Source of the DNA: an uncultured Mycoplasmatota bacterium
GTDB taxonomy: Bacteria; Bacillota_I; Bacilli_A; Izemoplasmatales; Izemoplasmataceae
NCBI GenBank assembly: GCA_913056275.1
Contig: CAJXLP010000007.1
Coordinates: 1 to 46,130 of the forward strand
DNA length: 46,130 bases
Reading direction: 5' to 3'
The position numbers and the translations under genes are program-made. Shown here one piece after another: positions 30,618-39,282 of this stretch (position 1 is its first letter; every line of letters begins with the position of its first letter). The notes under the pieces were generated by a model. That model ran no database searches, had not been told where the DNA came from, and was given only the letters and a program-made list of their open reading frames with translations.

Positions 30618-31340
30618 ATGGGCCGTAAATTTGAAGTCCGAAAAGCCGCGATGGCTAAAACCAACTTGCAGAAAGCCAAACTGTATTCACGCTATGGCAA
30701 AGAAATTTATATGGCGGCCAAAAACGGTGGCGATAACCCAGATACCAATCAAACATTAAAGAAACTGATTGATAAAGCAAAAAGTGAGCAAGTGCCGGCT
30801 GATGTAATTAAACGAAACATCGATAAAGCCAGCCAATCTGCCGGTGAAGATTACTTGGCCGTGCGTTATGAAGGCTATGGGCCTGGGGGCTCATCATTAC
30901 TCGTTGATGCGATGACGGATAACGTCAACCGCACCGTTTCGGAAGTCCGTAATTGCTTTACCAAAACGCACTCAAAACTGGGGGTGTCAGGGTCGGTTGA
31001 ACATAGCTATGAGCATTTATCACACGTCGCACTCACTGGCATGTCCGCCGAAGACGCTTTAGAAGCCTTACTTGAAGCTGACGTGGAAGTCTTTGATATC
31101 GAAGACAGCGAAGAGGCGGTTGTCATCACTGGAAAAGGGTATGATTTAGACGCCATATTAGATGTTTTAAAAGCGTTAGAAGGCATTGCCATTACGCACC
31201 AAGACCAAGGCTGGTTTGCCATGGAAACGATGCAGTTGGACGCCGCCCAAAAAGACGTGTTTGAAAAATTACTATCGATGCTGGATGATGTCGATGATGT
31301 GTCGCATGTCTATCACAACGTAGAAATGGATCACGAATGA
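30618..31340 (+). CDS. yebC: YebC/PmpR (TACO1) family protein
   Basis: 240 aa, standard. YebC-family proteins were first annotated as transcriptional regulators; newer work ties the family to ribosomes stalled on proline stretches, overlapping EF-P function (efp is also in this window). Typical sequence: MGRKFEVRKAAMAKTNLQKA, YSRYGKEIYMAAKNGGDNP, YEGYGPGGSSLLVDAMTDN, NRTVSEVR. The N-terminus is the YeeN-like variant rather than the MAGHSKWANI variant. It lies 3 bp after cvfB and overlaps the MFS gene by 4 bases. Confidence 0.93.
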   Translation: MGRKFEVRKAAMAKTNLQKAKLYSRYGKEIYMAAKNGGDNPDTNQTLKKLIDKAKSEQVPADVIKRNIDKASQSAGEDYLAVRYEGYGPGGSSLLVDAMTDNVNRTVSEVRNCFTKTHSKLGVSGSVEHSYEHLSHVALTGMSAEDALEALLEADVEVFDIEDSEEAVVITGKGYDLDAILDVLKALEGIAITHQDQGWFAMETMQLDAAQKDVFEKLLSMLDDVDDVSHVYHNVEMDHE

Positions 31341-32539
31341 AAAAAACACTGTACGTCATTTTCTCCTATTACTTCATCCAAGGGATGGTGCATAATCTCG
31401 GCCATCCAATTACCCCAACGTACGTCAACGACCTCGGGTTGAATCCACGCATGTTTGGATTCTTTTTTTCGTTTATGGCCTTAGGCATTGTCGTGGGCAG
31501 TTTATTTTGGGGCGTTTTAGGCGATCGCTACAAGAACCGGCCACTCATCTTTTTTGGGTTGTTTTCTTACAGCATCGCACAAGTCGGATTTGGCACGTTT
31601 AGCGATCCAGTTGTGATGACGATGTTTCGGTTTTTAGCCGGCTTTTCTGTGAGTAGTTCGATTACGTTACTACTCGCCTATACCATCTATCACTCCCCCG
31701 ATGAAGACCGGGTTAAAAACATCGCAATTACCGCCGCTTTAATTGCGTTAGGAACGACATTTGGCTATCAAATTGGCGGCTTGTTAGGAAACCGCATCAT
31801 CCGCGAAGTCTTTTACGTCCAAGCGTTGGCCAATCTGGTCTATGCTTTATATGTCGGGGTGACGTACAAAGAATTTGACGGCAAGCACGTCAACCGCGCA
31901 AAATTGACCGATCAATTCAAAACGGCGTTAACGCTTAAACCATCCTTACTGATATTTCTTGTGGGTCTTTCTCTAGCGACGATTGCGGCCACCAACTTAA
32001 GCAAATATTTGGACGTTTACATCATCGATTCAGGCTACACCCCTGCGCAACTTGGGACGTTTGTCTTAGTGACAGGAATCGTCGGCATATTGACGAACTT
32101 TTTCCTTGTGCCTCAGGTGGCTAAACTGAATAAAAACATGTGGATCATGCGGTACTTACAAGTGGCCAGCGCGCTCATTATTGTCGTGGTGTTTCAAATC
32201 ACTCCCTTGATGCTTGCACTTTACACCCTCTTTTTGGTGTATGTAATGGCTAAATCGATGTTTGAACCGCTGGAAAAAAATTACATTTCCTTAAGCGCCA
32301 CGCCGCAGACGTACGCCAGTTTGATGGGGGTGCGACAAATGTTTTTTTCCATCGGCATGGTCTTAGGGCCACTCATTAGTGGATTTTTATACGAAGTCAA
32401 TCCGCTGTTTGTGTTTTACTTTTCGAGTGTGATGTTTGCCTTAGCGTTTGTGCTGTTAACGTGGTCAGACCGTCACACGCTCAAACAAAATGGCCGGTTA
32501 TCCCCCAAGTCTCCCCCGCTTAGCCTGGATGAAATGTGA
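31337..32539 (+). CDS. Major facilitator superfamily transporter
   Basis: 400 aa with about 12 predicted membrane helices in two halves joined by a loop near FDGKHVNRAKLTDQFKTAL. The MFS motif A appears as LFWGVLGDRYKNRPLIFFG between helices 2 and 3, as in DHA1-type drug/multisubstrate exporters. No substrate-specific signature was recognised. The ATG overlaps the yebC stop (ATGA), so it is translationally coupled to cvfB-yebC. A multidrug or small-molecule exporter is a guess. Confidence 0.88.
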   Translation: MKKTLYVIFSYYFIQGMVHNLGHPITPTYVNDLGLNPRMFGFFFSFMALGIVVGSLFWGVLGDRYKNRPLIFFGLFSYSIAQVGFGTFSDPVVMTMFRFLAGFSVSSSITLLLAYTIYHSPDEDRVKNIAITAALIALGTTFGYQIGGLLGNRIIREVFYVQALANLVYALYVGVTYKEFDGKHVNRAKLTDQFKTALTLKPSLLIFLVGLSLATIAATNLSKYLDVYIIDSGYTPAQLGTFVLVTGIVGILTNFFLVPQVAKLNKNMWIMRYLQVASALIIVVVFQITPLMLALYTLFLVYVMAKSMFEPLEKNYISLSATPQTYASLMGVRQMFFSIGMVLGPLISGFLYEVNPLFVFYFSSVMFALAFVLLTWSDRHTLKQNGRLSPKSPPLSLDEM

Positions 32540-32545
32540 TACACT
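32537..32545 (+). promoter_or_regulatory. Possible extended -10 promoter for pgsA
   Basis: TGA-TACACT overlapping the MFS stop codon, 17 bp before the pgsA start; no clear -35. Confidence 0.45.
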
Positions 32546-32561
32546 TAATCAAAGGAGTTTT

Positions 32562-33092
32562 ATGATGAATATACCGAATACTTTAACGGCCATTCGCATC
32601 GTTTTGTTGCCCCTATTACTCGTTTTGTATTTACTCAATCCAACCCCCGATGCACTGGGCCTATATACGTATCTGTTCGTCGGCGTCTTCGTGCTCGCGT
32701 CATTCACCGATTTTCTCGATGGATTTATCGCCCGGCGCTATGATTTAGTGACGACCACGGGGAAGTTTTTAGACCCGCTGGCTGACAAACTATTGGTTTT
32801 ACTCGCATTATTGATTCTCCAAGAAATGGGCATTGCGCCCCTTTGGACGGTCTTCTTAATTGTTGCCCGAGAGTTTTTAGTCACTGGCATTCGCTTACAA
32901 GCGGTGCAAAAAGGCATTGTGATTGCAGCCAGCCAACTCGGTAAAGCAAAAACCGCCGTCACCTTAGTCGGCATGACGCTGATCTTTTTGACCGTGGTGG
33001 ATGTGGGTGTTATTCTCTATTATGTTGCCGTAGCACTGACCGTTGTATCAGGCATTGAATATGGCATTAAAAACCGCCGTATTTTTGTCTAA
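32562..33092 (+). CDS. pgsA: CDP-diacylglycerol--glycerol-3-phosphate 3-phosphatidyltransferase
   Basis: 176 aa, typical PgsA. Makes phosphatidylglycerophosphate, precursor of phosphatidylglycerol, in the membrane. The CDP-alcohol phosphotransferase motif (DG-x2-AR-x8-G-x3-D-x3-D) is clear in TDFLDGFIARRYDL and TTTGKFLDPLADKLL. About four to five membrane helices. Two adjacent ATGs (32562, 32565) follow AAAGGAG; the second has the more usual spacing. The reading frame extends upstream into the MFS gene but without a ribosome site. pgsA-recA adjacency is common in Firmicutes (cinA, often between them, is absent). Confidence 0.95.
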   Translation: MMNIPNTLTAIRIVLLPLLLVLYLLNPTPDALGLYTYLFVGVFVLASFTDFLDGFIARRYDLVTTTGKFLDPLADKLLVLLALLILQEMGIAPLWTVFLIVAREFLVTGIRLQAVQKGIVIAASQLGKAKTAVTLVGMTLIFLTVVDVGVILYYVAVALTVVSGIEYGIKNRRIFV

Positions 33093-33095
33093 AAG

Positions 33096-33133
33096 AAAAA
33101 CACCCATTTCCCTGTATAGTTTGAATGAGGAGG
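33096..33133 (+). promoter_or_regulatory. recA upstream element, similar to that of comEA
   Basis: AAAAACAC (33096-33103), then TATAGT (33115-33120) and GTTTGAATGAGGAGG leading to the Shine-Dalgarno. The segment GTATAGTTTGAATGAGGAG matches the comEA element GTATGGTTTAAATGAAGGAG with two substitutions and one gap. No -35 consensus is found at 16-18 bp from TATAGT, so recognition by an activator or an alternative sigma factor is possible. Confidence 0.55.
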
Positions 33134-33137
33134 CGTT

Positions 33138-34145
33138 ATGAGTAAAGAAAATGCATCCCGGCAAAAAGCCCTCGATGCAACCATGAAAGACATTGAAAAA
33201 GCGCACGGTAAAGGCTCAGTCATGTTACTGGGAAGTGACGCGACTGACCGTAACATTGAAGCCATTCCGAGCGGTTCGATTGCCCTTGATTTAGCCTTGG
33301 GCATCGGCGGGTATCCGAAAGGGCGCATCGTTGAAATTTACGGACCTGAATCATCGGGTAAAACGACGTTTGCCCTGCACGCCATTGCCGAAGCACAAAA
33401 AAAAGGTGGGTACGCAGCGTTTATCGACGCAGAGCATGCCCTTGACCCCAAATACGCGAAAAACTTAGGCGTTGATACCGACAACTTGATCATTTCGCAA
33501 CCCGATACCGGTGAACAAGCTTTAGAAATTGCCGAAGCGTTAATTCGCAGTGGGGCCATCGACATTTTAGTCATTGATAGTGTGGCTGCCTTAGTCCCGG
33601 AAGCAGAAATTCGCGGCGACATGGGAAGTTCCCACGTAGGCTTACAAGCCCGCTTGATGTCGCAAGCGATGCGCAAATTATCCGGCGCCATTTCAAAAAG
33701 TTCAACGATTGCTATTTTCATCAACCAAATTCGTGAGAAAGTGGGCATTTTATTCGGTAACCCAGAAACCACACCAGGGGGCCGCGCGTTGAAATTTTAC
33801 AGCAGTGTTCGTTTAGAAATTAGACGGTCTGAGCAACTTAAACAAGGCGATAATATCGTCGGCAATAAAACGAAGATAAAAGTGGTTAAAAATAAAGTGG
33901 CCCCGCCCTTTAAAAAGGTGGAAGTCGATCTCATCTACGGCAAAGGCATCTCGCACACGGGTGAAATCATTGACTTAGCGCTGGCCGCTGAACTGGTCGA
34001 AAAAAGTGGATCGTGGTTCTCATATAACGGTGAAAAGATTGGCCAAGGCAGAGAAAATGCCAAAACATACCTCGAAGAACATCCCGACATTCTTGCTGAA
34101 ATCGAAGGCAAAATACGTACCCCAGACAGTGAAGTAAACGCCTAA
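33138..34145 (+). CDS. recA: Recombinase RecA
   Basis: 335 aa. Forms filaments on single-stranded DNA for strand exchange in repair and in integrating taken-up DNA. Walker [15 protein letters not shown] near 70, [14 protein letters not shown] (Walker B), the L2 region [22 protein letters not shown], and C-terminal [14 protein letters not shown] are all conserved. The C-terminal acidic tail is short. The Shine-Dalgarno GAGGAGG is strong. No LexA-type CGAAC-N4-GTTCG box is visible upstream; instead there is the element shared with comEA. It ends at an intrinsic terminator. Confidence 0.98.
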   Translation: MSKENASRQKALDATMKDIEKAHGKGSVMLLGSDATDRNIEAIPSGSIALDLALGIGGYPKGRIVEIYGPESSGKTTFALHAIAEAQKKGGYAAFIDAEHALDPKYAKNLGVDTDNLIISQPDTGEQALEIAEALIRSGAIDILVIDSVAALVPEAEIRGDMGSSHVGLQARLMSQAMRKLSGAISKSSTIAIFINQIREKVGILFGNPETTPGGRALKFYSSVRLEIRRSEQLKQGDNIVGNKTKIKVVKNKVAPPFKKVEVDLIYGKGISHTGEIIDLALAAELVEKSGSWFSYNGEKIGQGRENAKTYLEEHPDILAEIEGKIRTPDSEVNA

Positions 34146-34171
34146 AGGAGCCCATGTGGTTCCTTTTTTTT
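34144..34171 (+). terminator. recA terminator
   Basis: 9-bp stem AAAGGAGCC (34144-34152) / GGTTCCTTT (34158-34166) with one G-U pair, 5-nt loop, T8 run. It begins within the recA stop codon. Confidence 0.9.
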
Positions 34172-34184
34172 GGCCCATTTTGGA

Positions 34185-34213
34185 TTGTGTTTTAAAAGGC
34201 TTTCATGTATACT
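34185..34213 (+). promoter_or_regulatory. rny promoter
   Basis: -35 TTGTGT (34185-34190), 17 bp, -10 TATACT (34208-34213); leader about 55 nt to the rny start. Confidence 0.7.
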
Positions 34214-34274
34214 ACTATCAAGCAAATTATGCACAGCATGCTTTAAATAAAACGAAGAATGAACGGAGGTTAAC

Positions 34275-35843
34275 ATGGGAGAAAGTGCCCTATTAATCGG
34301 TCTGTTCAGTTTACTATTTTTAATTGTTGGAATTGGCGCAGGGATTGCCTTGCGTGCTGTCATTGTTGAAAAAGGGTTTCAAAACGCTAAAGACGAAGCG
34401 AAAAAACTCATTGATGAAGCGAACAAACAGGCTGAACAAAAGAAAAAGCAAACCATATTAGAAACTAAGCAAGAGTTGCATACGCTTAGAAGCGACCATG
34501 AAGCTGTCGTCAAAGAACGCAAACAAGAACTCCAAGCCGCAGAAGACAAACTCTTAAACCGCGAACAAACCCTCGAGAATCGTGCGTCTAATTTAGACAA
34601 ACGAGAAGCGAACATTGATCGCAAAGAAGAAGCCTTAGAAGATCGCAAACAACAATTAGAAGACCAACACAGTAAGCTCGAACAATTGATCGAAGAAGAA
34701 AACAAGACACTCGAATCAATTGCGCAAACATCCGTCGAGGATGCCCGGCAAATCATTTTGAACCGGGTGGAAGCCGATATGGCAACCGAAATCGCGCAAT
34801 ACATCAAAGACCAAGAAGACATCGCCAAAGATGAGGCCGATAAAAAGGCCAAATACATCATGGTCGGCGCCATGCAAAAATATGCCCAAGATGTCACCAG
34901 TGAAAGTACCGTATCCGTCGTCAGTTTACCGAACGACGACATGAAAGGCCGCATCATTGGCCGAGAAGGCCGTAATATCCGAGCCTTAGAAGCCTTAACT
35001 GGGGTCGATTTAATTATCGATGATACCCCCGAAGCCGTCGTACTAAGCGGGTTTGATCCAATCCGCCGAGAAATTGCCAAAAAAAGCATCGAAACTTTGG
35101 TCAGTGATGGCCGAATCCACCCCGGACGCATTGAAGAAGTGGTGGAAAAAAACCGTGAAGAAGTCGATCGTTTTATGCGGGATAAAGGCGAAGAAGCCAT
35201 TTTCGAAGTGGGAATCGGCCGCGTGCATCCTGACTTAGTAAAATTATTAGGACGCTTACACTTCCGGACCAGTTATGGACAAAATGTCTTAAAACATAGC
35301 ATTGAATGTGCCTTCTTGACCGGAAAAATGGCCGCTGAAATTGGCGAGGATGAGACGCTCGCTCGCCGAGCTGGCTTATTCCACGATATCGGAAAAGCTG
35401 TGGACCATGAAATGGAAGGCTCACACGTTGAAATCGGTTTTAATCTGGCCCAACGCTACAAAGAACCGACCGCAGTCTTGGATGCCATTCACTCCCACCA
35501 CGGTGACGTCGAGGCAGACACCATTATCGGTGTTTTAGTGGCCGCATCTGACGCCTTGTCGGCCGCCCGTCCAGGCGCCCGGAGTGAGTCACTCGATTCC
35601 TACATCAAGCGCCTTGAACAACTTGAAAGCATTGCCAATGACCAAAAAGGCGTGAAACAAGCCTACGCCATTCAAGCGGGCCGCGAAGTCCGAGTGATGG
35701 TGAAACCCGATGAAGTGGATGATGCGCTGTCGCATAAATTAGCTCGTGACATCAAAACTCAAATCGAAGAACAACTGTCTTACCCGGGAACCATCAAAGT
35801 CACGGTGATCCGCGAAACGCGGGCCCAAGATATCGCGAAATAA
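34275..35843 (+). CDS. rny: Ribonuclease Y
   Basis: 522 aa, normal for RNase Y, the membrane-bound endonuclease that initiates mRNA decay in Firmicutes. One N-terminal transmembrane helix ([20 protein letters not shown]) is followed by a long charged coiled coil to about residue 200. Then a KH domain ([19 protein letters not shown], with the [15 protein letters not shown]-binding loop) and the HD domain with [10 protein letters not shown] at about 368 and HSHHGD. The Shine-Dalgarno is CGGAGG. Own promoter and a weak terminator. A YmcA/YlbF-family gene, whose homologues form a complex that directs RNase Y, is two genes downstream. Confidence 0.97.
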   Translation: MGESALLIGLFSLLFLIVGIGAGIALRAVIVEKGFQNAKDEAKKLIDEANKQAEQKKKQTILETKQELHTLRSDHEAVVKERKQELQAAEDKLLNREQTLENRASNLDKREANIDRKEEALEDRKQQLEDQHSKLEQLIEEENKTLESIAQTSVEDARQIILNRVEADMATEIAQYIKDQEDIAKDEADKKAKYIMVGAMQKYAQDVTSESTVSVVSLPNDDMKGRIIGREGRNIRALEALTGVDLIIDDTPEAVVLSGFDPIRREIAKKSIETLVSDGRIHPGRIEEVVEKNREEVDRFMRDKGEEAIFEVGIGRVHPDLVKLLGRLHFRTSYGQNVLKHSIECAFLTGKMAAEIGEDETLARRAGLFHDIGKAVDHEMEGSHVEIGFNLAQRYKEPTAVLDAIHSHHGDVEADTIIGVLVAASDALSAARPGARSESLDSYIKRLEQLESIANDQKGVKQAYAIQAGREVRVMVKPDEVDDALSHKLARDIKTQIEEQLSYPGTIKVTVIRETRAQDIAK

Positions 35844-35849
35844 ACCATG

Positions 35850-35871
35850 AAGCCTTCCTCGCGGGAGGCTT
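35850..35871 (+). terminator. Hairpin after rny, weak terminator
   Basis: 9-bp stem AAGCCTTCC / GGGAGGCTT (one G-U pair), TCGC loop, but only a short, interrupted T run. The 3' arm contains GGGAGG, the only purine-rich stretch before the NUDIX start, so it may also mask that ribosome site. Confidence 0.65.
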
Positions 35872-35880
35872 TCACTTTAA

Positions 35881-36408
35881 ATGATGGAAACTGTAAACTG
35901 TTACGATGCCAGCAATCGCCCCACGGACCATGTCACCCCACGGAATGCGCTGAAAGATAGTCCGTGTTATTTTCGCGTTGTCCACTTATGGTGGGAAGTT
36001 GAGGGCGAGTGGCTCGTTCAAAAACGTGCCAAGGCCGATGACGTCAATCCGTACATGTGGGCCTTCACCACGGGCCTTGTCACGCAGGATGAAACGCCAA
36101 AAGACACGGTCATTAGAGAAACGCGCGAAGAACTCCACGTTGACTTAGACCCAGACAGTCTCTCCCTTTTAAAAATTGTGCCGACGCATACGGGCCCGTA
36201 TAAAACGTTCGCATACATTTATCTGACGCACCAAGCCAAGCAGCTCACGGCGCCATCCGCCGAAGTATTAGAGGCTGCATGGTGGCCGATGACGAAGATT
36301 CACTCGGCCATTCAAGCGGGCACTTTTTGGGATTACCCTGTCCTTTTAAACGCCCCCGCATACTTTTCATTTCAGGCATCTGATGGAGCCCTTTATGACA
36401 CCGACTGA
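35881..36408 (+). CDS. NUDIX hydrolase (IPP isomerase-like/YfcD type)
   Basis: 175 aa. The Nudix box is complete: GLVTQDE-TPKDTVI-RETREEL (G-x5-E-x7-RE-x2-EEL), so it should hydrolyse a nucleoside diphosphate-linked substrate. The N-terminal NCYDASNRPTDHVTPRNAL and FRVVHLWWEVEGEWLVQKR resemble the YfcD/isopentenyl-diphosphate-isomerase-like subgroup, whose substrates are poorly known. Two ATGs in tandem (35881, 35884) start it; the only Shine-Dalgarno-like GGGAGG is 12-15 nt upstream within the preceding hairpin. Its end overlaps the ymcA-like gene by 14 bases. Confidence 0.88.
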   Translation: MMETVNCYDASNRPTDHVTPRNALKDSPCYFRVVHLWWEVEGEWLVQKRAKADDVNPYMWAFTTGLVTQDETPKDTVIRETREELHVDLDPDSLSLLKIVPTHTGPYKTFAYIYLTHQAKQLTAPSAEVLEAAWWPMTKIHSAIQAGTFWDYPVLLNAPAYFSFQASDGALYDTD

Positions 36409-36736
36409 CAAGCTGATTAAAGCGTTTCAAAATGATCCTCGGGTCATCCGCTTTAAAGCCTTAGAAAAAGAAATTGAGAAACACCCGACGTTACTGCAAG
36501 CGTACGAAGATTTGAAACTTGCGCAGCAAGCATTCGTCCGGGCCAAATCGAAAAAAAGCGCGAGTAAGGATGCCTTAAAAGCCGCCTATGAATCGCAATT
36601 AGCGGCGCTTAAAGACAATCCATTTATCGAAGAATACCTCGATTTAATTGAAGAGCTGAATTACGATTTGCAGTGGACCATTGGAGAAATTGAAGACCGC
36701 ATCAACGCGGTATTGAATCCAGACTTTAAACCTTAA
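36395..36736 (+). CDS. ymcA: YmcA/YlbF family protein (RNase Y accessory factor)
   Basis: 113 aa, all-helical, of the com_YlbF family (RFKALEKEIEKHPTLLQAYEDL and LAALKDNPFIEEYLDLIEELN). In Bacillus, YmcA, YlbF and YaaT form a complex that redirects RNase Y and affects competence, sporulation and biofilm formation. Its position just before mutS-mutL matches ymcA. cotE, the spore-coat gene between ymcA and mutS in Bacillus, is absent. Start: GGAG precedes ATG 36395 by 6 nt, preferred to the ATG 12 bases earlier. It overlaps the NUDIX gene. Confidence 0.85.
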   Translation: MTPTDKLIKAFQNDPRVIRFKALEKEIEKHPTLLQAYEDLKLAQQAFVRAKSKKSASKDALKAAYESQLAALKDNPFIEEYLDLIEELNYDLQWTIGEIEDRINAVLNPDFKP

Positions 36737-36753
36737 ACGGACAAAGGACCCTT

Positions 36754-39273
36754 ATGAAATCTGCGACCTACACGCCGATGATTCAACAATATCTAGACAT
36801 CAAAGCCACCCATGAAGATGCCATTTTATTTTTCCGACTGGGCGATTTTTATGAGATGTTTTTTCAAGATGCCTTAGTCGCATCAAAGCTTTTAGATATT
36901 CAACTCACCGGCCGCGATGCGGGCGGTAAAGACCGCGTGCCAATGTGCGGGGTGCCTTATCATAGCGCTGACAGTTACATCAAGCGTCTTGTCGATCACG
37001 GGCACAAAGTCGCGATCGCTGAGCAAGTCGAAGAAGCCACCGGTCAAAAACTCGTGAAGCGCGATGTCGTCCGTATTTTAACGCCCGGAACGCACCTCGA
37101 TGAGGCAGCCAGTGGAGACGTTCATTTAGCGAGCGTCACGGCCACTGATCATACGTTCGTGATCGCCTATTTAAACGCCTTAACCGGTGAACTCTTTTCC
37201 GAGAAAATCTGGCATGACGTCAATTCATTAATCGCCCAACTCACGACCCATGAGGTCAAAGAAGTCATCGTGGCTAACCCCTTTCAAGATGCTACCCTTG
37301 AAACGACGTTTGAACGGGTGGGCATCCTCCTCACCCGGGCCGATCAGCCGCTGGATGAACCGTGGTTTGACCGGTTAGTGGACGCACTTCATACCGATGT
37401 GGAAAAGAAAAATGTCCGCCGGCTTCTTGCGTATGCCTATCACACGCAAAAACACGCCTTGTTATACATCAAGCCCTGTCAACCTTTAACCAGTGCCAGC
37501 ACGATGTATTTAGACGGCAATACCATCAGGCATTTAGAACTTTTAAAAAACGCGCGTATGCAAACCGAACAAGGGTCTTTATTTGCCCTGTTGAACCATA
37601 CACACACCGCACTTGGTGCCCGCTTTTTGAAGCGGCAACTCATTCGCCCTTTGAAAGATCCGGCCATACTGAATGATCGCTATCAGGTGATTACGGCGTT
37701 GAATACGGAATTTTTAGCACGCGATGCGATGACGCTTTCGCTCAAAGACGTCTATGACATTGAACGCATTTTAACCAAAGTGTCCAACCGCACGGTAAAC
37801 CCCAGAGACCTCACGCAACTGCGGGCCTCATTGCAGGCAATCCCTGCCCTAAAAGACGCGTTAGCGACGCTTTCGGTTGCCCCGGCTCAGAGGCTTTTAA
37901 ATCAGTTTCCTGATATCACGCCGGTCGCGGAAAAACTGACGCGTGAGCTGTATGAAGAAGTCCCTCTGAGCATTCGCGATGGTCGGGTCTTTAAAGACGG
38001 CGTCAGTCAAGACCTTGATGACACCCGCACGCTGCTATTAAAAGGCGATGATTTTTTAGAAACCTTGGCCGAGGAAGAACGCGAAAAAACCCAGATTAAA
38101 AAATTAAAAATCGGGATGAACTCGGTGTTTGGCTACTACATTGAAGTACCGAAAAGCCAAGCGTATCTGTTAGACGCCTTTAGCGACTATACGCGCAAGC
38201 AAACGTTAGTCAACGCAGAACGCTTTGTGACACCGACATTAAAAGCCAAGGAGACGATGATTTTACAAGCGGCCGATGACCAAATCCGCATTGAAAAAGA
38301 CCTTTTTAACCAGTTGATTGCATGGTTGGATGCGTGGATTCAACCGTTGCAAGCTGTGGCTTTAACTCTCGCTGAAGTTGACTTTTATCTCGCGATGAGC
38401 CAAGCTTCAGAAGCCTATCAACTGACACACCCAACCCTCATCAATGATCGCCGCATCGCGGTTACAGAGAGCTTCCATCCGGTCATTAAAACCTTACGTC
38501 CCGACGAAGTCTTCGTGACCAATGACATCAGGATGGATGAGGGCACCGATGTCTTACTCGTCACGGGCCCCAATATGGCCGGTAAATCGACCTATATGCG
38601 GCAACTCGCGTTGACTGTTATCATGGCTCAAATCGGTGCGTTTGTCCCGGCCAAACAGGCTGAGCTTCCCATTTTTGACCAAATTTTTACTCGGATAGGG
38701 GCAAGTGATGATCTAATTCGCGGCCAGTCAACCTTTATGGTGGAAATGTTGGAAGCCAAACGCGCCCTTGATCACGCGACCGATCACTCTTTAGTGTTGT
38801 TTGATGAAATGGGCCGTGGGACGTCCACGTATGATGGCCTGAGTTTGGCGTGGAGTTTGCTCGAATACGTCCATGAAACACTCCGTGCAAAACTCATCTT
38901 TTCAACCCATTATCACGAACTTACGCGTCTAGATCAAACGCTTAAAAGACTAAAAAATGTGCACGTGAGTGCGACCAAAAAAGATGGGGTCATGCAGTTT
39001 TCACACCTCGTCAAAGATGGGCCTACCGATGACTCGTTTGGCATCGAAGTGGCCAATATGGCAGGCTTACCCCCCAGGATTATTCGCCGGGCTGAAGCAC
39101 TATTAAAGGGCTTTGAACAGCAGCCGCAAAAGACGCAACCCACCTTGTTTGAATTGCCAGACGTGCCGGAAGAATCCGAGTTAGAACTGGCCTTTAAGCA
39201 TTTGAACTTGGATGATTTAACGCCGATTGATGCGTTGAATGTGCTGTATGAATGGAAGAAGAAAAAGTATTAA
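36754..39273 (+). CDS. mutS: DNA mismatch repair protein MutS
   Basis: 839 aa, full length MutS1. The mismatch-recognition Phe-x-Glu is in ILFFRLGDFYEMFF near the N-terminus. The lever/clamp follows, and the ATPase has Walker A GPNMAGKSTYMRQ at about 605, FDEMGRGTSTYDG (Walker B) and FSTHYHELT. The C-terminal tail is short. The Shine-Dalgarno AAAGGA lies 18 bp after ymcA. mutL follows at 9 bp, the classical pair. Confidence 0.98.
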   Translation: MKSATYTPMIQQYLDIKATHEDAILFFRLGDFYEMFFQDALVASKLLDIQLTGRDAGGKDRVPMCGVPYHSADSYIKRLVDHGHKVAIAEQVEEATGQKLVKRDVVRILTPGTHLDEAASGDVHLASVTATDHTFVIAYLNALTGELFSEKIWHDVNSLIAQLTTHEVKEVIVANPFQDATLETTFERVGILLTRADQPLDEPWFDRLVDALHTDVEKKNVRRLLAYAYHTQKHALLYIKPCQPLTSASTMYLDGNTIRHLELLKNARMQTEQGSLFALLNHTHTALGARFLKRQLIRPLKDPAILNDRYQVITALNTEFLARDAMTLSLKDVYDIERILTKVSNRTVNPRDLTQLRASLQAIPALKDALATLSVAPAQRLLNQFPDITPVAEKLTRELYEEVPLSIRDGRVFKDGVSQDLDDTRTLLLKGDDFLETLAEEEREKTQIKKLKIGMNSVFGYYIEVPKSQAYLLDAFSDYTRKQTLVNAERFVTPTLKAKETMILQAADDQIRIEKDLFNQLIAWLDAWIQPLQAVALTLAEVDFYLAMSQASEAYQLTHPTLINDRRIAVTESFHPVIKTLRPDEVFVTNDIRMDEGTDVLLVTGPNMAGKSTYMRQLALTVIMAQIGAFVPAKQAELPIFDQIFTRIGASDDLIRGQSTFMVEMLEAKRALDHATDHSLVLFDEMGRGTSTYDGLSLAWSLLEYVHETLRAKLIFSTHYHELTRLDQTLKRLKNVHVSATKKDGVMQFSHLVKDGPTDDSFGIEVANMAGLPPRIIRRAEALLKGFEQQPQKTQPTLFELPDVPEESELELAFKHLNLDDLTPIDALNVLYEWKKKKY

Positions 39274-39282
39274 GGAGGTCGC

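Noticed and set aside
33093-33137. LexA/SOS box before recA.
   Set aside because: No CGAAC-N4-GTTCG-like or other LexA-type palindrome is visible in the spacer.
34379-35200. Long open frame (273 codons) on the minus strand inside rny.
   Set aside because: Antisense to the coiled-coil and KH coding region; composition is Ser/Ala/Phe-rich as expected from complementing Glu/Lys codons; no ribosome site, and RNase Y is unambiguous.
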